Assembly (NCBI GenBank): GCA_910575405.1
Contig: CAJTER010000044.1
Coordinates: 1-32,361 of the forward strand
DNA from: Clostridia bacterium
Lineage (GTDB): Bacteria; Bacillota; Clostridia; Peptostreptococcales; Anaerovoracaceae
Length of the DNA stretch: 32,361 nucleotides
Direction of reading: 5' to 3'
The notes under the pieces are model-generated. The model was not told the DNA's origin, ran no database searches, and worked only from the letters and a program-made list of their open reading frames with translations. Below are positions 15,871 through 25,067 of the stretch, piece by piece. Numbering within the stretch: the first letter of the stretch is position 1; each line of letters opens with the position of its first letter. A program made the position numbers and the translations under genes.

Positions 15871-18800
15871 CTATATGATCTCATACCTGCAGTCTTCAAA
15901 AGCAAGGTCAAACTGACAGATACCCCTGTATTTACAGTAGGTACAGGCGCTCATATCACTGGATTTTTTTGGCATAATGCGGATATTTCCCGCCGCAAGA
16001 TCGCCGCATAACTCCTTTACCTTGGCCTTTACCTCCTCCTGCAGCTCCCGGAAGGCCGCCTCATCCAAAATCTTTTCTGGGCCTGTTCCCGCGATTCCTT
16101 TCTGTGTCCGGCGCACTGGAATGATATCCGAATAACCGGAAAATTCACCTGTAATTTCTTCGATGACCTCCGGGGTATCCACTGCAATGCCGTCCATGCG
16201 GCAGGCCTTTTTCGCTGCTTCCTGCACCTTTTCCGTAATCTCCTCCGGTCGGATATTATCCGCATTGACAGAAGGTTCCTGAATCAGGAAGTAAAAGACG
16301 CCTGCCGGCTCCCGCTTAGCTTCCTGGGCTGCCTGAAGGTACAGCATCAGCTGAAGGCGAAATCCTTTTTTCGCTTCTCTGGTACTAAAGGATTCATGTC
16401 CGGTCTTATAGTCGATGATTTTCACCCTGCCATCCTCCAGCACATCCACCCGGTCGATCTTTCCTTCAAGGAGCACCGTTCCCTGGGCCGTATCTACGGT
16501 AATGGGAGCCAGCTTTTTCCCCCGGCCAAAGGTTTGTTCAAAGGCCATAGTCCGGATGCTGCCTCTCCGCACATGGTCAATGAGAACCCAGCTTATCTCA
16601 CTGCAGATTTCGCCCAGCCGTTTGCTGCGGTAAGCTTCTTCATTTCCCGCTGCCAAAAGACCTTCCCGGTACTTGCGGCTCTCCGCTTTGAGAATCTCAG
16701 AAACCTTTTGCTCACACTCCCTCTTTGTCACCGTCATCCAGCGGGAAGCTGGATGATTCACAGCAAGCTCTCCGGTTGTCAGCCAGCGGGAAATTTCCAT
16801 GAGACAGGTGTGGTACAGATCCCCCAGTTCTCTGTCGCCTATTTCATAAATGCGCTGCTCCTGGGGACGAAGTCCGTAGCCGATAAAGTGGGAAAACGGA
16901 CACCTGCTGTACTGTTCCAATCTGGAAGGGCTCAGGATCAGCTCTTCTGCCTGGCGTTTTTTGAACAGCTCCTCGATAAAACGACTTTCCAGCTCCTTCT
17001 GGCGATTTGTAAAAAAGAGACCTTCTTCCACCTTTCCCAGGCTTCCCCGCTTTAAATACCAAGAAGCGGCATGCCTCCACTCTGGAGCCAGCGCCTCCCC
17101 ATCCATCATACGGCGCAGAGCTGCCGTGATATGCTCCAGGCCTGCCTTTTCTGCCTGAAGCAAGTTTTCCGGTTTTCCGCTGCTGACCAGATCCGGCTGC
17201 ACTTCCACATTCGGATAAATATCTCTCAGCTTTGTAAAAATCTGCGAGGGCCGAATTTCCTTTCCTTCGCTGTCAGACACTGAATAGCTGACCCACAGCT
17301 TTTCCGAAGGCCTTGCCAAATTTTTGTATATACCCAGCTTTTCCTCTTGAGTCCGGATTTCATCTACCTTGCAGATTTCAATCTCCCGCTCAGTAAGAAA
17401 CTTCTTTTCATCTTCGCTGAGGATACTGTCAGAAGGTGCGGAAGCTGGAAGCAATCCTTCGTTTGCCCCCAGGACAAACATAGCTTTTACCCGACTGCTT
17501 CTGGTTCTCTGCATGGTCCCCATAATGAGACCGTCTGCGGAAGGCGGCAAAAGCCCTACCTCTATGGATTCAAGCCCTGCCTTCAATATGTCGCCAAAGC
17601 CCTGTGCCATCAGGCGCTCCTCTCCCACGATTTCCACAAACTGATCCAGCACATCCATGACAAGGCCCCACACCTGGGCAGTCTCTCCTGCAGCATGGAG
17701 CATTCCCTGTTCTTCCTGCTGCCGCATCATTTCTTCCAGCCGCTGAGGCAGCTGGTATTCCTCCGCCAGATAGCGGTATAAAATCCGCACCCGCTCCTTC
17801 ACCGTCTTTCCTGCTGAAAATTCCTTGCGAAAAGGCTCTGTAAAGCGAAGCAGCTCCTGCCGATCCTCCTCCAGCTCCAAAAGGACCGCCTCTCCATATT
17901 CAGCCTCTCCCCTTGTGAAAGGCTGCTTCCACCTGTTTCCCTGTATCCGGTACTTACGGGCGTAATTTTCCAGCCGCTCAATTTGCTCCCAGGAAAGAGA
18001 AGTCAAACCGGTTTTCAAAAAACGAAGCACATCCTCCGTGCGGTAGCCTCTGCTGACGATCTCCAAAAGGGATAACAAAAATACGGATGCCGGATTGTGG
18101 ATGATGCTCTGCTTTTTGTCGAGAAACAGCTCCATGCCGTACTGGGAAAACACCCGTTTTGCAACGCTTCCCCGCTTTTCCATATCATTGCAGATGAGAA
18201 TAATATCCCGGTAAGCAAAGCCTTTATCTCGAACAAGCGAAAGAACCTCTGCCGCTGCGGACTCTGCTTCGCCGTAAAAATTGGCGGCTTTTACAAGGGT
18301 AATTCCTTCGCTGTCTTCTGCTTTTTGAGAGGGAATGGAATAGATCTCCTGCTCCAGGGCAAGGATCGCCTTTTTTTTATCGGTAATGCGGTACTCATCT
18401 GAGATGGGCCTTGCTTCCCAAGGGATGTCGGCTTCTTCCGCCAGATGACAGAATTTTTGCATGATCCGCTCGGGCAGAGCAAACACTTCCTGATCCCGCC
18501 CCTGGCTGCTGTATGTAAGGATCAGATTCACCTGCGGCGCTGTCTTTATCAACTGCTCTACTACCTGGGTATTTTTCGGAGTAAAGGAGTCAAATCCATA
18601 AATCCATATCTGGCAATTTTGGAGCCGCTTTGATTCCCGAATTTTGTCTGCGTAGAGACTCACATAATCCTCTGTATCCAGGTATTTCCCCTGAATCTGC
18701 TCTTCATAACAGCGAAAAATAAGGCTGATATCTCTCAGCTTTCTTTTTAGAAACGCACCTTCCGGCAGTTCGTTTGTAATTGACTCCAGCTCCTGCGGAT

Positions 18801-19176
18801 CAACACCATACTGCTTTAGCTCAGAAATAAAGTTATTGACCATTTCAATAAAGGACTGCTTTTTTTCCAGCCCTTTGTAAAGCTCCAGTGTTTCCCTGTT
18901 TTCCCCTAAAATCTTTGTCAGCAGCATGTGCCGCCCGTATTTGTCGATGAGTGCGGTCCTTCCGCCGCCCGTTTCGGCGAGAACCTTCAGTCCGAGACGC
19001 GAAATACTGACAACCTCCAGATCCATCAGGCCCTTTGCTTGCAGATAAAAAAAGGCATCCCTCTCTGCCTGTAAGGTAAACTGATCCGGTACCAACAGCA
19101 GGGTTTTGCCTTTTATTGAATCAAAGAGAAATCGATCTTTGTTGATATTTTCGCGGCCGTAAAAAATATGAAACAT
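15871..19176 (-). CDS. addB: AddB-type helicase-nuclease subunit (double-strand break repair)
   Basis: The 1101-residue protein matches the AddB/RexB subunit of the AddAB recombination complex, which resects double-strand breaks for RecA loading. The N-terminus (LLLVPDQFTLQAERDAFFYL, then VVSISRLGLKVLAETGG) is characteristic. The C-terminal RecB-like nuclease has GKIDRVD, IDYKTG and RLQLMLYLQAA. The four iron-sulphur cysteines are present: one in SRCPFSHFIGYG and three in CTYCKYRGIC. The usual N-terminal Walker A (GRAGSGKT-like) is replaced by FYGRENINKDRFLF, so the ATP site looks lost. addA, normally the next gene, is absent: a nitroreductase follows instead. The ATG at 19176 has AAAGGAG upstream and lies 23 bp after the preceding gene. 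Confidence 0.92.
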   Translation of the reverse strand: MFHIFYGRENINKDRFLFDSIKGKTLLLVPDQFTLQAERDAFFYLQAKGLMDLEVVSISRLGLKVLAETGGGRTALIDKYGRHMLLTKILGENRETLELYKGLEKKQSFIEMVNNFISELKQYGVDPQELESITNELPEGAFLKRKLRDISLIFRCYEEQIQGKYLDTEDYVSLYADKIRESKRLQNCQIWIYGFDSFTPKNTQVVEQLIKTAPQVNLILTYSSQGRDQEVFALPERIMQKFCHLAEEADIPWEARPISDEYRITDKKKAILALEQEIYSIPSQKAEDSEGITLVKAANFYGEAESAAAEVLSLVRDKGFAYRDIILICNDMEKRGSVAKRVFSQYGMELFLDKKQSIIHNPASVFLLSLLEIVSRGYRTEDVLRFLKTGLTSLSWEQIERLENYARKYRIQGNRWKQPFTRGEAEYGEAVLLELEEDRQELLRFTEPFRKEFSAGKTVKERVRILYRYLAEEYQLPQRLEEMMRQQEEQGMLHAAGETAQVWGLVMDVLDQFVEIVGEERLMAQGFGDILKAGLESIEVGLLPPSADGLIMGTMQRTRSSRVKAMFVLGANEGLLPASAPSDSILSEDEKKFLTEREIEICKVDEIRTQEEKLGIYKNLARPSEKLWVSYSVSDSEGKEIRPSQIFTKLRDIYPNVEVQPDLVSSGKPENLLQAEKAGLEHITAALRRMMDGEALAPEWRHAASWYLKRGSLGKVEEGLFFTNRQKELESRFIEELFKKRQAEELILSPSRLEQYSRCPFSHFIGYGLRPQEQRIYEIGDRELGDLYHTCLMEISRWLTTGELAVNHPASRWMTVTKRECEQKVSEILKAESRKYREGLLAAGNEEAYRSKRLGEICSEISWVLIDHVRRGSIRTMAFEQTFGRGKKLAPITVDTAQGTVLLEGKIDRVDVLEDGRVKIIDYKTGHESFSTREAKKGFRLQLMLYLQAAQEAKREPAGVFYFLIQEPSVNADNIRPEEITEKVQEAAKKACRMDGIAVDTPEVIEEITGEFSGYSDIIPVRRTQKGIAGTGPEKILDEAAFRELQEEVKAKVKELCGDLAAGNIRIMPKKSSDMSACTYCKYRGICQFDLAFEDCRYEII

Positions 19177-19199
19177 ACGTTTTTCTCCTTTCCCGCCAT

Positions 19200-20663
19200 T
19201 CAGCAGGTTTCCAGTGTGAATTCACGAAAAATATCGGCCACTGTTTCGATCTTACTCGCCTTATAGATTTTGCTGCCGCAGAACATCAGACCATTTTTCA
19301 GATCCCCCAGTGCTGCATTGATGAGCCCTTGGGTAATGCATCTGGGGTCCTCCCCTACTCTGGCAGAGTAAGGCGTTTCAATCACCCTTCCCGGGAAGCC
19401 CTCCGGCCCTGCTATGAAGGTCATATCTTTTTCACGGCACTTTAAATAGGCCTCTTTAAATTCCGGACATGCATTGCATTCTTCCGTAGTTACAAAACGA
19501 CTTCCCAGCTGAAAGCCGTCCGCTCCATAGGCGTATGCCTTTTCTGCATCCTCTCTGGAATAAATGCCGCCGCATACAATGAGAGGACAGTTATCCAGCG
19601 ATTCCAGCTCACCTTTGATATCCGCAATATTTTTGTAAAAATCCTCCACTGCAGCTTCGATCTGAGATTCCTTGATTCCCAGGTATCCTCCTGCTAATGG
19701 CCCCTGAAAGATAAATCCATCCGGCATCCGGTTATATTTTTTCGTCCAGTTGCGGATTAGAATATTCGCAGCCCGCTTTGAAGAAACCACGGGAACCAGG
19801 GCAACCTTTTTATCTCTGCAGTAGCCCGGCAAATTGGTCGGTATACCGGCTCCGCAGACAATAACCTCGGCTCCTGCCTCTACAGCCGTTTCTACGTATT
19901 CCCCGCAGTGGCGGGAAGACCACATGATGTTGACGCCTACCGGTCCTCTGTTCTCCGCATCGGAGGCAAGCTCAAGGGCCTTTTTGATTTCCTGCCGCAG
20001 CACCCGTTTGTTGGCCTTTAGCGGATTTTCGGAAAAATCTTCTTCACGAAAGCCGATCTTGTGAGCCGCAATCACGCCTACGCCTCCCTGCCTTGCCACA
20101 GCAGCCGCCAGCCTGCTCATGGACATCCCAATGCTGAGGGCTCCCTGAAAGAGAGGAACCGGAACTCTTACCTTCCCCAGATTCATGGGTTTCATGCGGA
20201 ATGGCCCCGGCTCCTTTGGAGGCGGATTTTTGCGCATTACAAGGTACTCGTTCATATTGTCAATAGACTCAATAAACTTTCCAATCTGATCTTCCGGAAT
20301 CTGATTGATGGCATCGGAAATCATTTCCCTGTGAAACTGTTCGTGCTCCCGAACAGCCTCGGCGCCTTCTTCCGTTAATCTGATTTTTACAATGCGCCGG
20401 TCTTCGGGAATGCGAAACCGCTGCGCATATCCCTTTTTCACCAGTCGGTTGATGGAGGCCGTCAGGGTGCTCACATTGATTTTCAAAGCAGCTGCCACCT
20501 GACTCATGGTCTTGGATTTACCCTCGCCAATGGCAACAAGCGTGTGGAGCTCTTTTACAGATAAATCCCGGTGGGTGGATTCTCGCATTGCTTTTTCCTC
20601 CAGCTTCAGCACCACATTAAAGATGTTCACCAGTATATCGTTGATTTTTTTTACATTATCCAC
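19200..20663 (-). CDS. FabT-like MarR regulator fused to a nitronate monooxygenase/FabK-like FMN domain
   Basis: I place the start at the GTG at 20663 because AAGGAG (20670-20675) lies 6 nt upstream, right at the end of fabZ; this gives 487 residues. Residues 1-145 align well by eye with streptococcal FabT: KKINDILVNIFNVVLKLEE, LSVKELHTLVAIG, the winged helix (MSQVAAALKINVSTLTASIN) and the wing (RIPEDRRIVKIRLTEEG). After a Pro-rich linker (148-154), residues 157-487 form a TIM-barrel FMN domain of the nitronate monooxygenase/FabK class (LFQGALSIGMSMSRLAAAVA, VCGAGIPTNLPGY, GADGFQLGSRFVTTEEC). The active-site motif AGGH of that class reads AGGY here (Tyr327), so normal catalysis is doubtful. 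It probably regulates the fab operon, with the barrel as a sensor; that is inference. Confidence 0.88.
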   Translation of the reverse strand: MDNVKKINDILVNIFNVVLKLEEKAMRESTHRDLSVKELHTLVAIGEGKSKTMSQVAAALKINVSTLTASINRLVKKGYAQRFRIPEDRRIVKIRLTEEGAEAVREHEQFHREMISDAINQIPEDQIGKFIESIDNMNEYLVMRKNPPPKEPGPFRMKPMNLGKVRVPVPLFQGALSIGMSMSRLAAAVARQGGVGVIAAHKIGFREEDFSENPLKANKRVLRQEIKKALELASDAENRGPVGVNIMWSSRHCGEYVETAVEAGAEVIVCGAGIPTNLPGYCRDKKVALVPVVSSKRAANILIRNWTKKYNRMPDGFIFQGPLAGGYLGIKESQIEAAVEDFYKNIADIKGELESLDNCPLIVCGGIYSREDAEKAYAYGADGFQLGSRFVTTEECNACPEFKEAYLKCREKDMTFIAGPEGFPGRVIETPYSARVGEDPRCITQGLINAALGDLKNGLMFCGSKIYKASKIETVADIFREFTLETC

Positions 20664-20673
20664 CGTCTGCTCC

Positions 20674-21099
20674 TTACTCGAACATGAACATAATTTCACA
20701 TCTGCAGGCCAGCTTATCTCCCACGTAAGCTTCTGCTTTTCCGGTTCCGGCGCGGCTCCGCAGCTTTTCAAACTGTACGTGCAAGGTCAAAGTATCTCCC
20801 GGAACCACCTGCTGCTTGAATTTCGCTTCTTTTATGGAGCCGAAGAAGGCCAGCTTTCCTTTATGCTCCGGCATGGAAAGTACCGCAATGGCGCCTGCCT
20901 GTGCCAGAGCTTCTACTTGAAGAACTCCCGGCATTACTTTTCTTTCCGGAAAATGCCCCTGGAAATAGTACTCCTCTTCTTTCACATATTTGACTGCTGT
21001 GATGGATTTTCCGGCTTCCATTTCCAGCACTTCATCCACCAGAAGAAAAGGTTCTCTGTGTGGTATAATTTCTTTGATTTGTTCCTGGTTTAACAGCAT
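20674..21099 (-). CDS. fabZ: 3-hydroxyacyl-ACP dehydratase FabZ
   Basis: The 141-residue hot-dog-fold enzyme removes water from 3-hydroxyacyl-ACP to form trans-2-enoyl-ACP in type II fatty-acid elongation. It carries the family hallmarks IIPHREPFLLVDEV and YYFQGHFPERKVMPGVLQVE, with catalytic His49 and Glu63. The length is normal. It lies 20 bp after fabF, and its stop codon overlaps the ribosome binding site of the FabT-like fusion gene. No FabA-type isomerase is visible in the window, so how unsaturated chains are made cannot be told from here. Confidence 0.96.
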   Translation of the reverse strand: MLLNQEQIKEIIPHREPFLLVDEVLEMEAGKSITAVKYVKEEEYYFQGHFPERKVMPGVLQVEALAQAGAIAVLSMPEHKGKLAFFGSIKEAKFKQQVVPGDTLTLHVQFEKLRSRAGTGKAEAYVGDKLACRCEIMFMFE

Positions 21100-21119
21100 A
21101 TTATCACCTTTCCCAAGCT

Positions 21120-22352
21120 TTACTTTTTAAATTTCTTTACAATGATGCTCCCGTTGTGTCCGCCAAAGCCGAGGGAATTGGACAGCACATAATCCAGCTC
21201 AGCCGCTCTGCCCTGGTTTGGAACATAATCCAGAGTCAATTCCGGATCCGGTTTTTCCAGCCCAATTGTGGCAGGGATAAAGCTGTCGTTAATTGCTTCC
21301 ACGCAAAATACGGTTTCAATTCCGCCTGCTGCTCCCAAAAGGTGGCCTGTCATGCTCTTTGTCGAGCTTACCGATACCTTCGTATCATCGCCGAATACTG
21401 CCTTGATGGCATTTGTTTCAAAGAGATCATTGTATGGAGTTCCCGTACCATGAGCATTGATATAGTCGATATCGTCTGGCACAATTCCAGCCTCACTGAT
21501 TGCAAGGGACATGGCCTTTGCAGCGCCCTCTCCGTCCGGTGCGGGCGAGGTGATGTGGTAAGCATCACAGGTTGCGCCGTAGCCTGCAATTTCTCCATAG
21601 ATATGTGCTCCCCGTGCCAGCGCGTGCTCCATCTCTTCCAGAACCAGAAATCCCGCGCCTTCTCCCAATATGAATCCGTCCCGCTCCAGATCAAACGGTG
21701 TAGAACATCTTGCCGGGTCTGTCCTTGTGGACATAGCCGTCATATTTGCAAAGCCGGAAAAACATACGGAAGTAAATACGGACTCCGCCGAACCTGCCAA
21801 AATCACATCCGAGTACCCATGCTTGATATTGCGGAACGCTTCCCCTACGCTGTGAGTTCCCGAAGCGCAGGCAGAAACAACACCAAAGCAGGTTCCCTTT
21901 GCGTTAAACTTAATTGCCAGATTTCCGGATACTGCATTGGGCATTACCATAGGTACGAGAAGCGCGGAAGCTCTTGTAACATTATCTTTTTTTACACATT
22001 TTGTTACTTCCTTTTCCAGCGTAGTGATGCCTCCAATTCCAGTTCCTCCGAAAATTCCAAAACGTTCCGGTTCTACATTTTCACCACTGACAATTCCCGA
22101 ATCCTTCATCGCTTCCGCTGCGGCTGTCAGAGCAAACTGGGAGGATCGATCCAGTCTCTTTGCCGCCCGTTTGTCTTCGAATTCAAAGTCTTTTACTTCC
22201 GCGCCCATTTTTACCTTATGGGGCTCTACATCAAACTGGGTGATTTCCGCGATACCGATCTTTCCTGCCTTTATGTTTTCCCAGGAATCAGAAACTGTAT
22301 TTCCCACAGGAGTTATGGCCCCCCGGCCTGTAATCACTACTCTTTTTTCCAT
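21120..22352 (-). CDS. fabF: 3-oxoacyl-ACP synthase II FabF
   Basis: The 410-residue condensing enzyme extends acyl-ACP with malonyl-ACP. The catalytic triad is intact: Cys162 in VVSACASGTHS, His301 in NAHGTGTPYND and His337 in KSMTGHLLGAAGG. It begins MEKRVVITGRGAITPVGN, typical of FabF, and has normal length. It follows fabG by 32 bp and precedes fabZ by 20 bp in the fab operon. In many Clostridia accB lies between fabF and fabZ; here it does not. Confidence 0.97.
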   Translation of the reverse strand: MEKRVVITGRGAITPVGNTVSDSWENIKAGKIGIAEITQFDVEPHKVKMGAEVKDFEFEDKRAAKRLDRSSQFALTAAAEAMKDSGIVSGENVEPERFGIFGGTGIGGITTLEKEVTKCVKKDNVTRASALLVPMVMPNAVSGNLAIKFNAKGTCFGVVSACASGTHSVGEAFRNIKHGYSDVILAGSAESVFTSVCFSGFANMTAMSTRTDPARCSTPFDLERDGFILGEGAGFLVLEEMEHALARGAHIYGEIAGYGATCDAYHITSPAPDGEGAAKAMSLAISEAGIVPDDIDYINAHGTGTPYNDLFETNAIKAVFGDDTKVSVSSTKSMTGHLLGAAGGIETVFCVEAINDSFIPATIGLEKPDPELTLDYVPNQGRAAELDYVLSNSLGFGGHNGSIIVKKFKK

Positions 22353-22384
22353 ATACTTCCACCAATCCTTTCTTTGCCTTTCGG

Positions 22385-23125
22385 CTACATTGTTAATCCT
22401 CCATCCACGCAGATAGTCTGTCCTGTAATATAGGAAGCGCCATCTGAAGCCAGGAATAACGCGGTCTTTGCAATATCCTCCGGCTTTCCGGTCCTGCCTA
22501 TGCTGATGGACTCTGCGATTTTGGCTTTCTGATCGTCTGTCATCACAGCCGTCATATCTGTGTCAATGAATCCCGGCGCAATGGCATTGACGGTGATGCC
22601 CCGTCTGCCCAGCTCTTTTGCCGCGGACATGGTCATGCCCATGATGCCTGCCTTTGATGCGCTGTAATTGATCTGTCCCGGATTTCCCTTTACTCCTGCA
22701 ACAGAAGACAGATTGATAATCCGCCCTGAGCGCTGTTTGATCATGATCTTTGCCGCTGCACTGAGAAAATAGAACGCTCCGTTTAAATTCGCGTCGATTA
22801 CGTCCGTAAAGTCCGTATCCGACATTCGCATGATCAGTTTGTCCCGAGTAATACCCGCATTATTTACAAGAATATCCACTGCTCCAAAGGACTCTTTTGC
22901 CTTTGCCGCGGCCGCCTTTGCTGTCTGCGGATCCGCTACATCTCCCTTCAGAAGCTCCACTTTTGTGCCGTACTTTGCCAGCTCTTCTGCTGTTTTACTG
23001 GCCTGTTCGTCGCTGCTTCTGTAGCACAGCAGCACATTGGCGCCATTTTTGCAAAATTCCTCTGCAATGGCTTTTCCGATTCCCCGCACGCCGCCTGTTA
23101 TAATTGCTGATTTTCCCTTTAACAT
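22385..23125 (-). CDS. fabG: 3-oxoacyl-ACP reductase FabG
   Basis: The 246-residue short-chain dehydrogenase reduces 3-oxoacyl-ACP with NADPH. The nucleotide-binding motif is TGGVRGIG (10-17), NNAG lies near 88-91, and the catalytic Ser140/141, Tyr154 and Lys158 are present in INLSSVAG and INYSASKAG. The C-terminus (SYITGQTICVDGGLTM) is the standard FabG ending. It starts 2 bp after the fabD stop codon. The operon context removes the usual doubt between FabG and other short-chain dehydrogenases. Confidence 0.97.
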   Translation of the reverse strand: MLKGKSAIITGGVRGIGKAIAEEFCKNGANVLLCYRSSDEQASKTAEELAKYGTKVELLKGDVADPQTAKAAAAKAKESFGAVDILVNNAGITRDKLIMRMSDTDFTDVIDANLNGAFYFLSAAAKIMIKQRSGRIINLSSVAGVKGNPGQINYSASKAGIMGMTMSAAKELGRRGITVNAIAPGFIDTDMTAVMTDDQKAKIAESISIGRTGKPEDIAKTALFLASDGASYITGQTICVDGGLTM

Positions 23126-23127
23126 AC

Positions 23128-24117
23128 TTATTCTCCTTCTTTCAGAGCCTTTAGTCCTGCGGTAGTGCTCTGCAGGCTTTCCGCATCTTCAATATTAAAA
23201 CGGTTCAGGCTGGCTTCCGTCTTTTTTGCAAGCCCGGAAAGAGTCTTTCCCGGCCCGATTTCAACGAGGACTTCTGCCCCGTCCCGTTTGAAGTTACGGA
23301 TGGTTTCTTCCCAGTATACCGGACTCATGGCCTGGCGGGACATCACATCTGCCAGATAGCCGCCCGCATCCGTTCCATCAAAATCTCGCATCATATCCTC
23401 TGCTGTTATATTGGCATATATCTTTGCATTCGGTGCCTTCAGTCCCGCTTCCTTTAAAATCGTTTTCAGCTCCTGGGCTGCCGGAACCATCATGGGGCTG
23501 TGGAACGCTGTTCCTACTGGGAGCACCTTTGCTCTGATTTTTTTTGCCTTTGCTGCATCCGCAAAACGGGCTATAGCGTCTTTATCTCCTGCTACAACGG
23601 TCTGTACTGGTGAGTTAAAGTTTACCCCTTCCAGGATTCCGTCTTCTCTTGTTTCTTTCACAAGTTCTAAAATAGCTGACCGTTCTCCCATAGCCGCAGC
23701 CATTTTCCCCCGGGGCTGTCCGTCTGGCCCAAGTCCTGCCTCGTTCATCAGCTGCCCACGCTTTGTAACAATTTCCATTCCCTTTTTGATATCATCAATG
23801 GAACCTGCCGCAGTCAGGGCCGCATATTCTCCCAGACTAAAGCCTGCATATCCAAGGATTTCTACATCCTCAGAAAGACCTTCCTTTTCCAATGCCTCTA
23901 AAAAGGCTCTGTATGCTGCCATAGTTACCGTATACACGCAGGGCTGCGTTACGTGGGTCTGTTTTAAGACTTCCTCATCCCCTTCAAAGCACCAGTTTTT
24001 TACCTGTTCCCCTGCCAGCTCAAAAACTTCCTTTGCTGCTTCATAAGTCTCATACAGGTCACTGCCCATTCCCGGATACTGTGCGCCCTGCCCTGCAAAT
24101 GTGATCCCTATCTTCAT
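23128..24117 (-). CDS. fabD: Malonyl-CoA:ACP transacylase FabD
   Basis: The 329-residue enzyme moves malonyl groups from CoA to acyl carrier protein. It begins MKIGITFAGQGAQYPGMGSD, carries the active-site GFSLGEY (Ser94) and the partner His206 in GTAFHSPMM, and ends with a normal FabD C-terminus (LVEIGPGKTLSGLAKK). AGAGGAG lies just upstream of the ATG at 24117, inside the fabK coding region, so the two genes overlap by 59 bp. That is a long overlap for this operon. Its carrier protein is not encoded in the window. Confidence 0.96.
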   Translation of the reverse strand: MKIGITFAGQGAQYPGMGSDLYETYEAAKEVFELAGEQVKNWCFEGDEEVLKQTHVTQPCVYTVTMAAYRAFLEALEKEGLSEDVEILGYAGFSLGEYAALTAAGSIDDIKKGMEIVTKRGQLMNEAGLGPDGQPRGKMAAAMGERSAILELVKETREDGILEGVNFNSPVQTVVAGDKDAIARFADAAKAKKIRAKVLPVGTAFHSPMMVPAAQELKTILKEAGLKAPNAKIYANITAEDMMRDFDGTDAGGYLADVMSRQAMSPVYWEETIRNFKRDGAEVLVEIGPGKTLSGLAKKTEASLNRFNIEDAESLQSTTAGLKALKEGE

Positions 24118-25027
24118 AAATCTCCTCTGCCTCCTTAAACATTTCCTCTATAATCTCTGCTGCCGGCTGCTCTTTTTTTACAAGCCCCGCAATCTGTCCG
24201 GACATGATGTTTCCATGCTCCGCATCTCCGTCCCGCACTGCTGCAGCCAGCGTACCCGTGCAAAGCTCATTGATTTTTTCAATGTCTTCGTTTTTCTTCT
24301 CCAGTGCGAGAATTTCCCTTGCCAGCTTATTTTTAATGACTCTTACCGGGTGACCCGTGCTCCTGCCCGTTGCCACGGTAGAGGAGTCCTTTGCTTTTAA
24401 AATTGCAGCTTTGTATCCCGGAGCTACGATACATTCGTCTGCTACCAGAAATCTCGTTCCTATCTGTACACCCTTTGCGCCCAGCATGAAGGCTGCTGCA
24501 ATTCCCCTTCCATCCGCAATACCGCCTGCCGCGATGACCGGGATCTTGACTGCATCTGCAATTTGTGGAGTCAGAGCCATTGTGGTGGTTTCTCCAATAT
24601 GCCCACCGGCTTCGGTTCCTTCTGCCACAACCGCATCAGCGCCAGCCCGCTCTACGCGAATTGCGAGAGCCACGTTTGCCACAACTGGAACGACTTTGAT
24701 TCCGCATTCCTTCATTTTCGCAATATATTTTCCCGGGTTTCCTGCACCGGTTGTTACTACAGGAACTTTTTCTTCGCATACAACTTCAATCAGTTCTTCC
24801 ACATTGGGAGCCAGCAGCATGATGTTGACGCCAAAAGGCTTTTCTGTCATTTCCCTTGTCTTTTTAATCTGATCTCTCAGCCAGTCCGCTGATTCGCCTC
24901 CTGCGGCTATGATCCCGAGGCCGCCCCCATTGCTTACTGCTGCCGCAAGCTTGCACTCCGCAATTCTCGCCATTGCGCCTTGGATAATTGGATATTCGGT
25001 TCCTAAAACTTCACATATGTTTACCAT
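24059..25027 (-). CDS. fabK: FMN-dependent enoyl-ACP reductase FabK
   Basis: The 322-residue flavoenzyme performs the last reduction of the elongation cycle and replaces FabI in many Firmicutes, making the pathway less sensitive to triclosan-type FabI inhibitors. Features: YPIIQGAMARIAECKLAAAV, VTTGAGNPGKYI, the active-site EGTEAGGHIGE with His143, VIAAGGIADGRGIAAAFMLG, and GVQIGTRFLVADEC. The length and motifs fit FabK. The last 20 codons overlap fabD. AGGAGG precedes the ATG at 25027. It is a paralogue-level relative of the FMN domain in the fusion protein at 19200-20663, which lacks the equivalent histidine. Confidence 0.95.
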   Translation of the reverse strand: MVNICEVLGTEYPIIQGAMARIAECKLAAAVSNGGGLGIIAAGGESADWLRDQIKKTREMTEKPFGVNIMLLAPNVEELIEVVCEEKVPVVTTGAGNPGKYIAKMKECGIKVVPVVANVALAIRVERAGADAVVAEGTEAGGHIGETTTMALTPQIADAVKIPVIAAGGIADGRGIAAAFMLGAKGVQIGTRFLVADECIVAPGYKAAILKAKDSSTVATGRSTGHPVRVIKNKLAREILALEKKNEDIEKINELCTGTLAAAVRDGDAEHGNIMSGQIAGLVKKEQPAAEIIEEMFKEAEEIYEDRDHICRAGRTVSGNGQ

Positions 25028-25067
25028 CTGTTCTTCCTCCTGCTCTTACCGTTTTTCACCACTGTGT

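Noticed and set aside
21156-22433. 425-codon plus-strand frame opposite fabF
   Set aside because: It is a shadow of fabF, whose catalytic Cys-His-His are all present; the antisense product is Cys/Ser-rich without domain signal.
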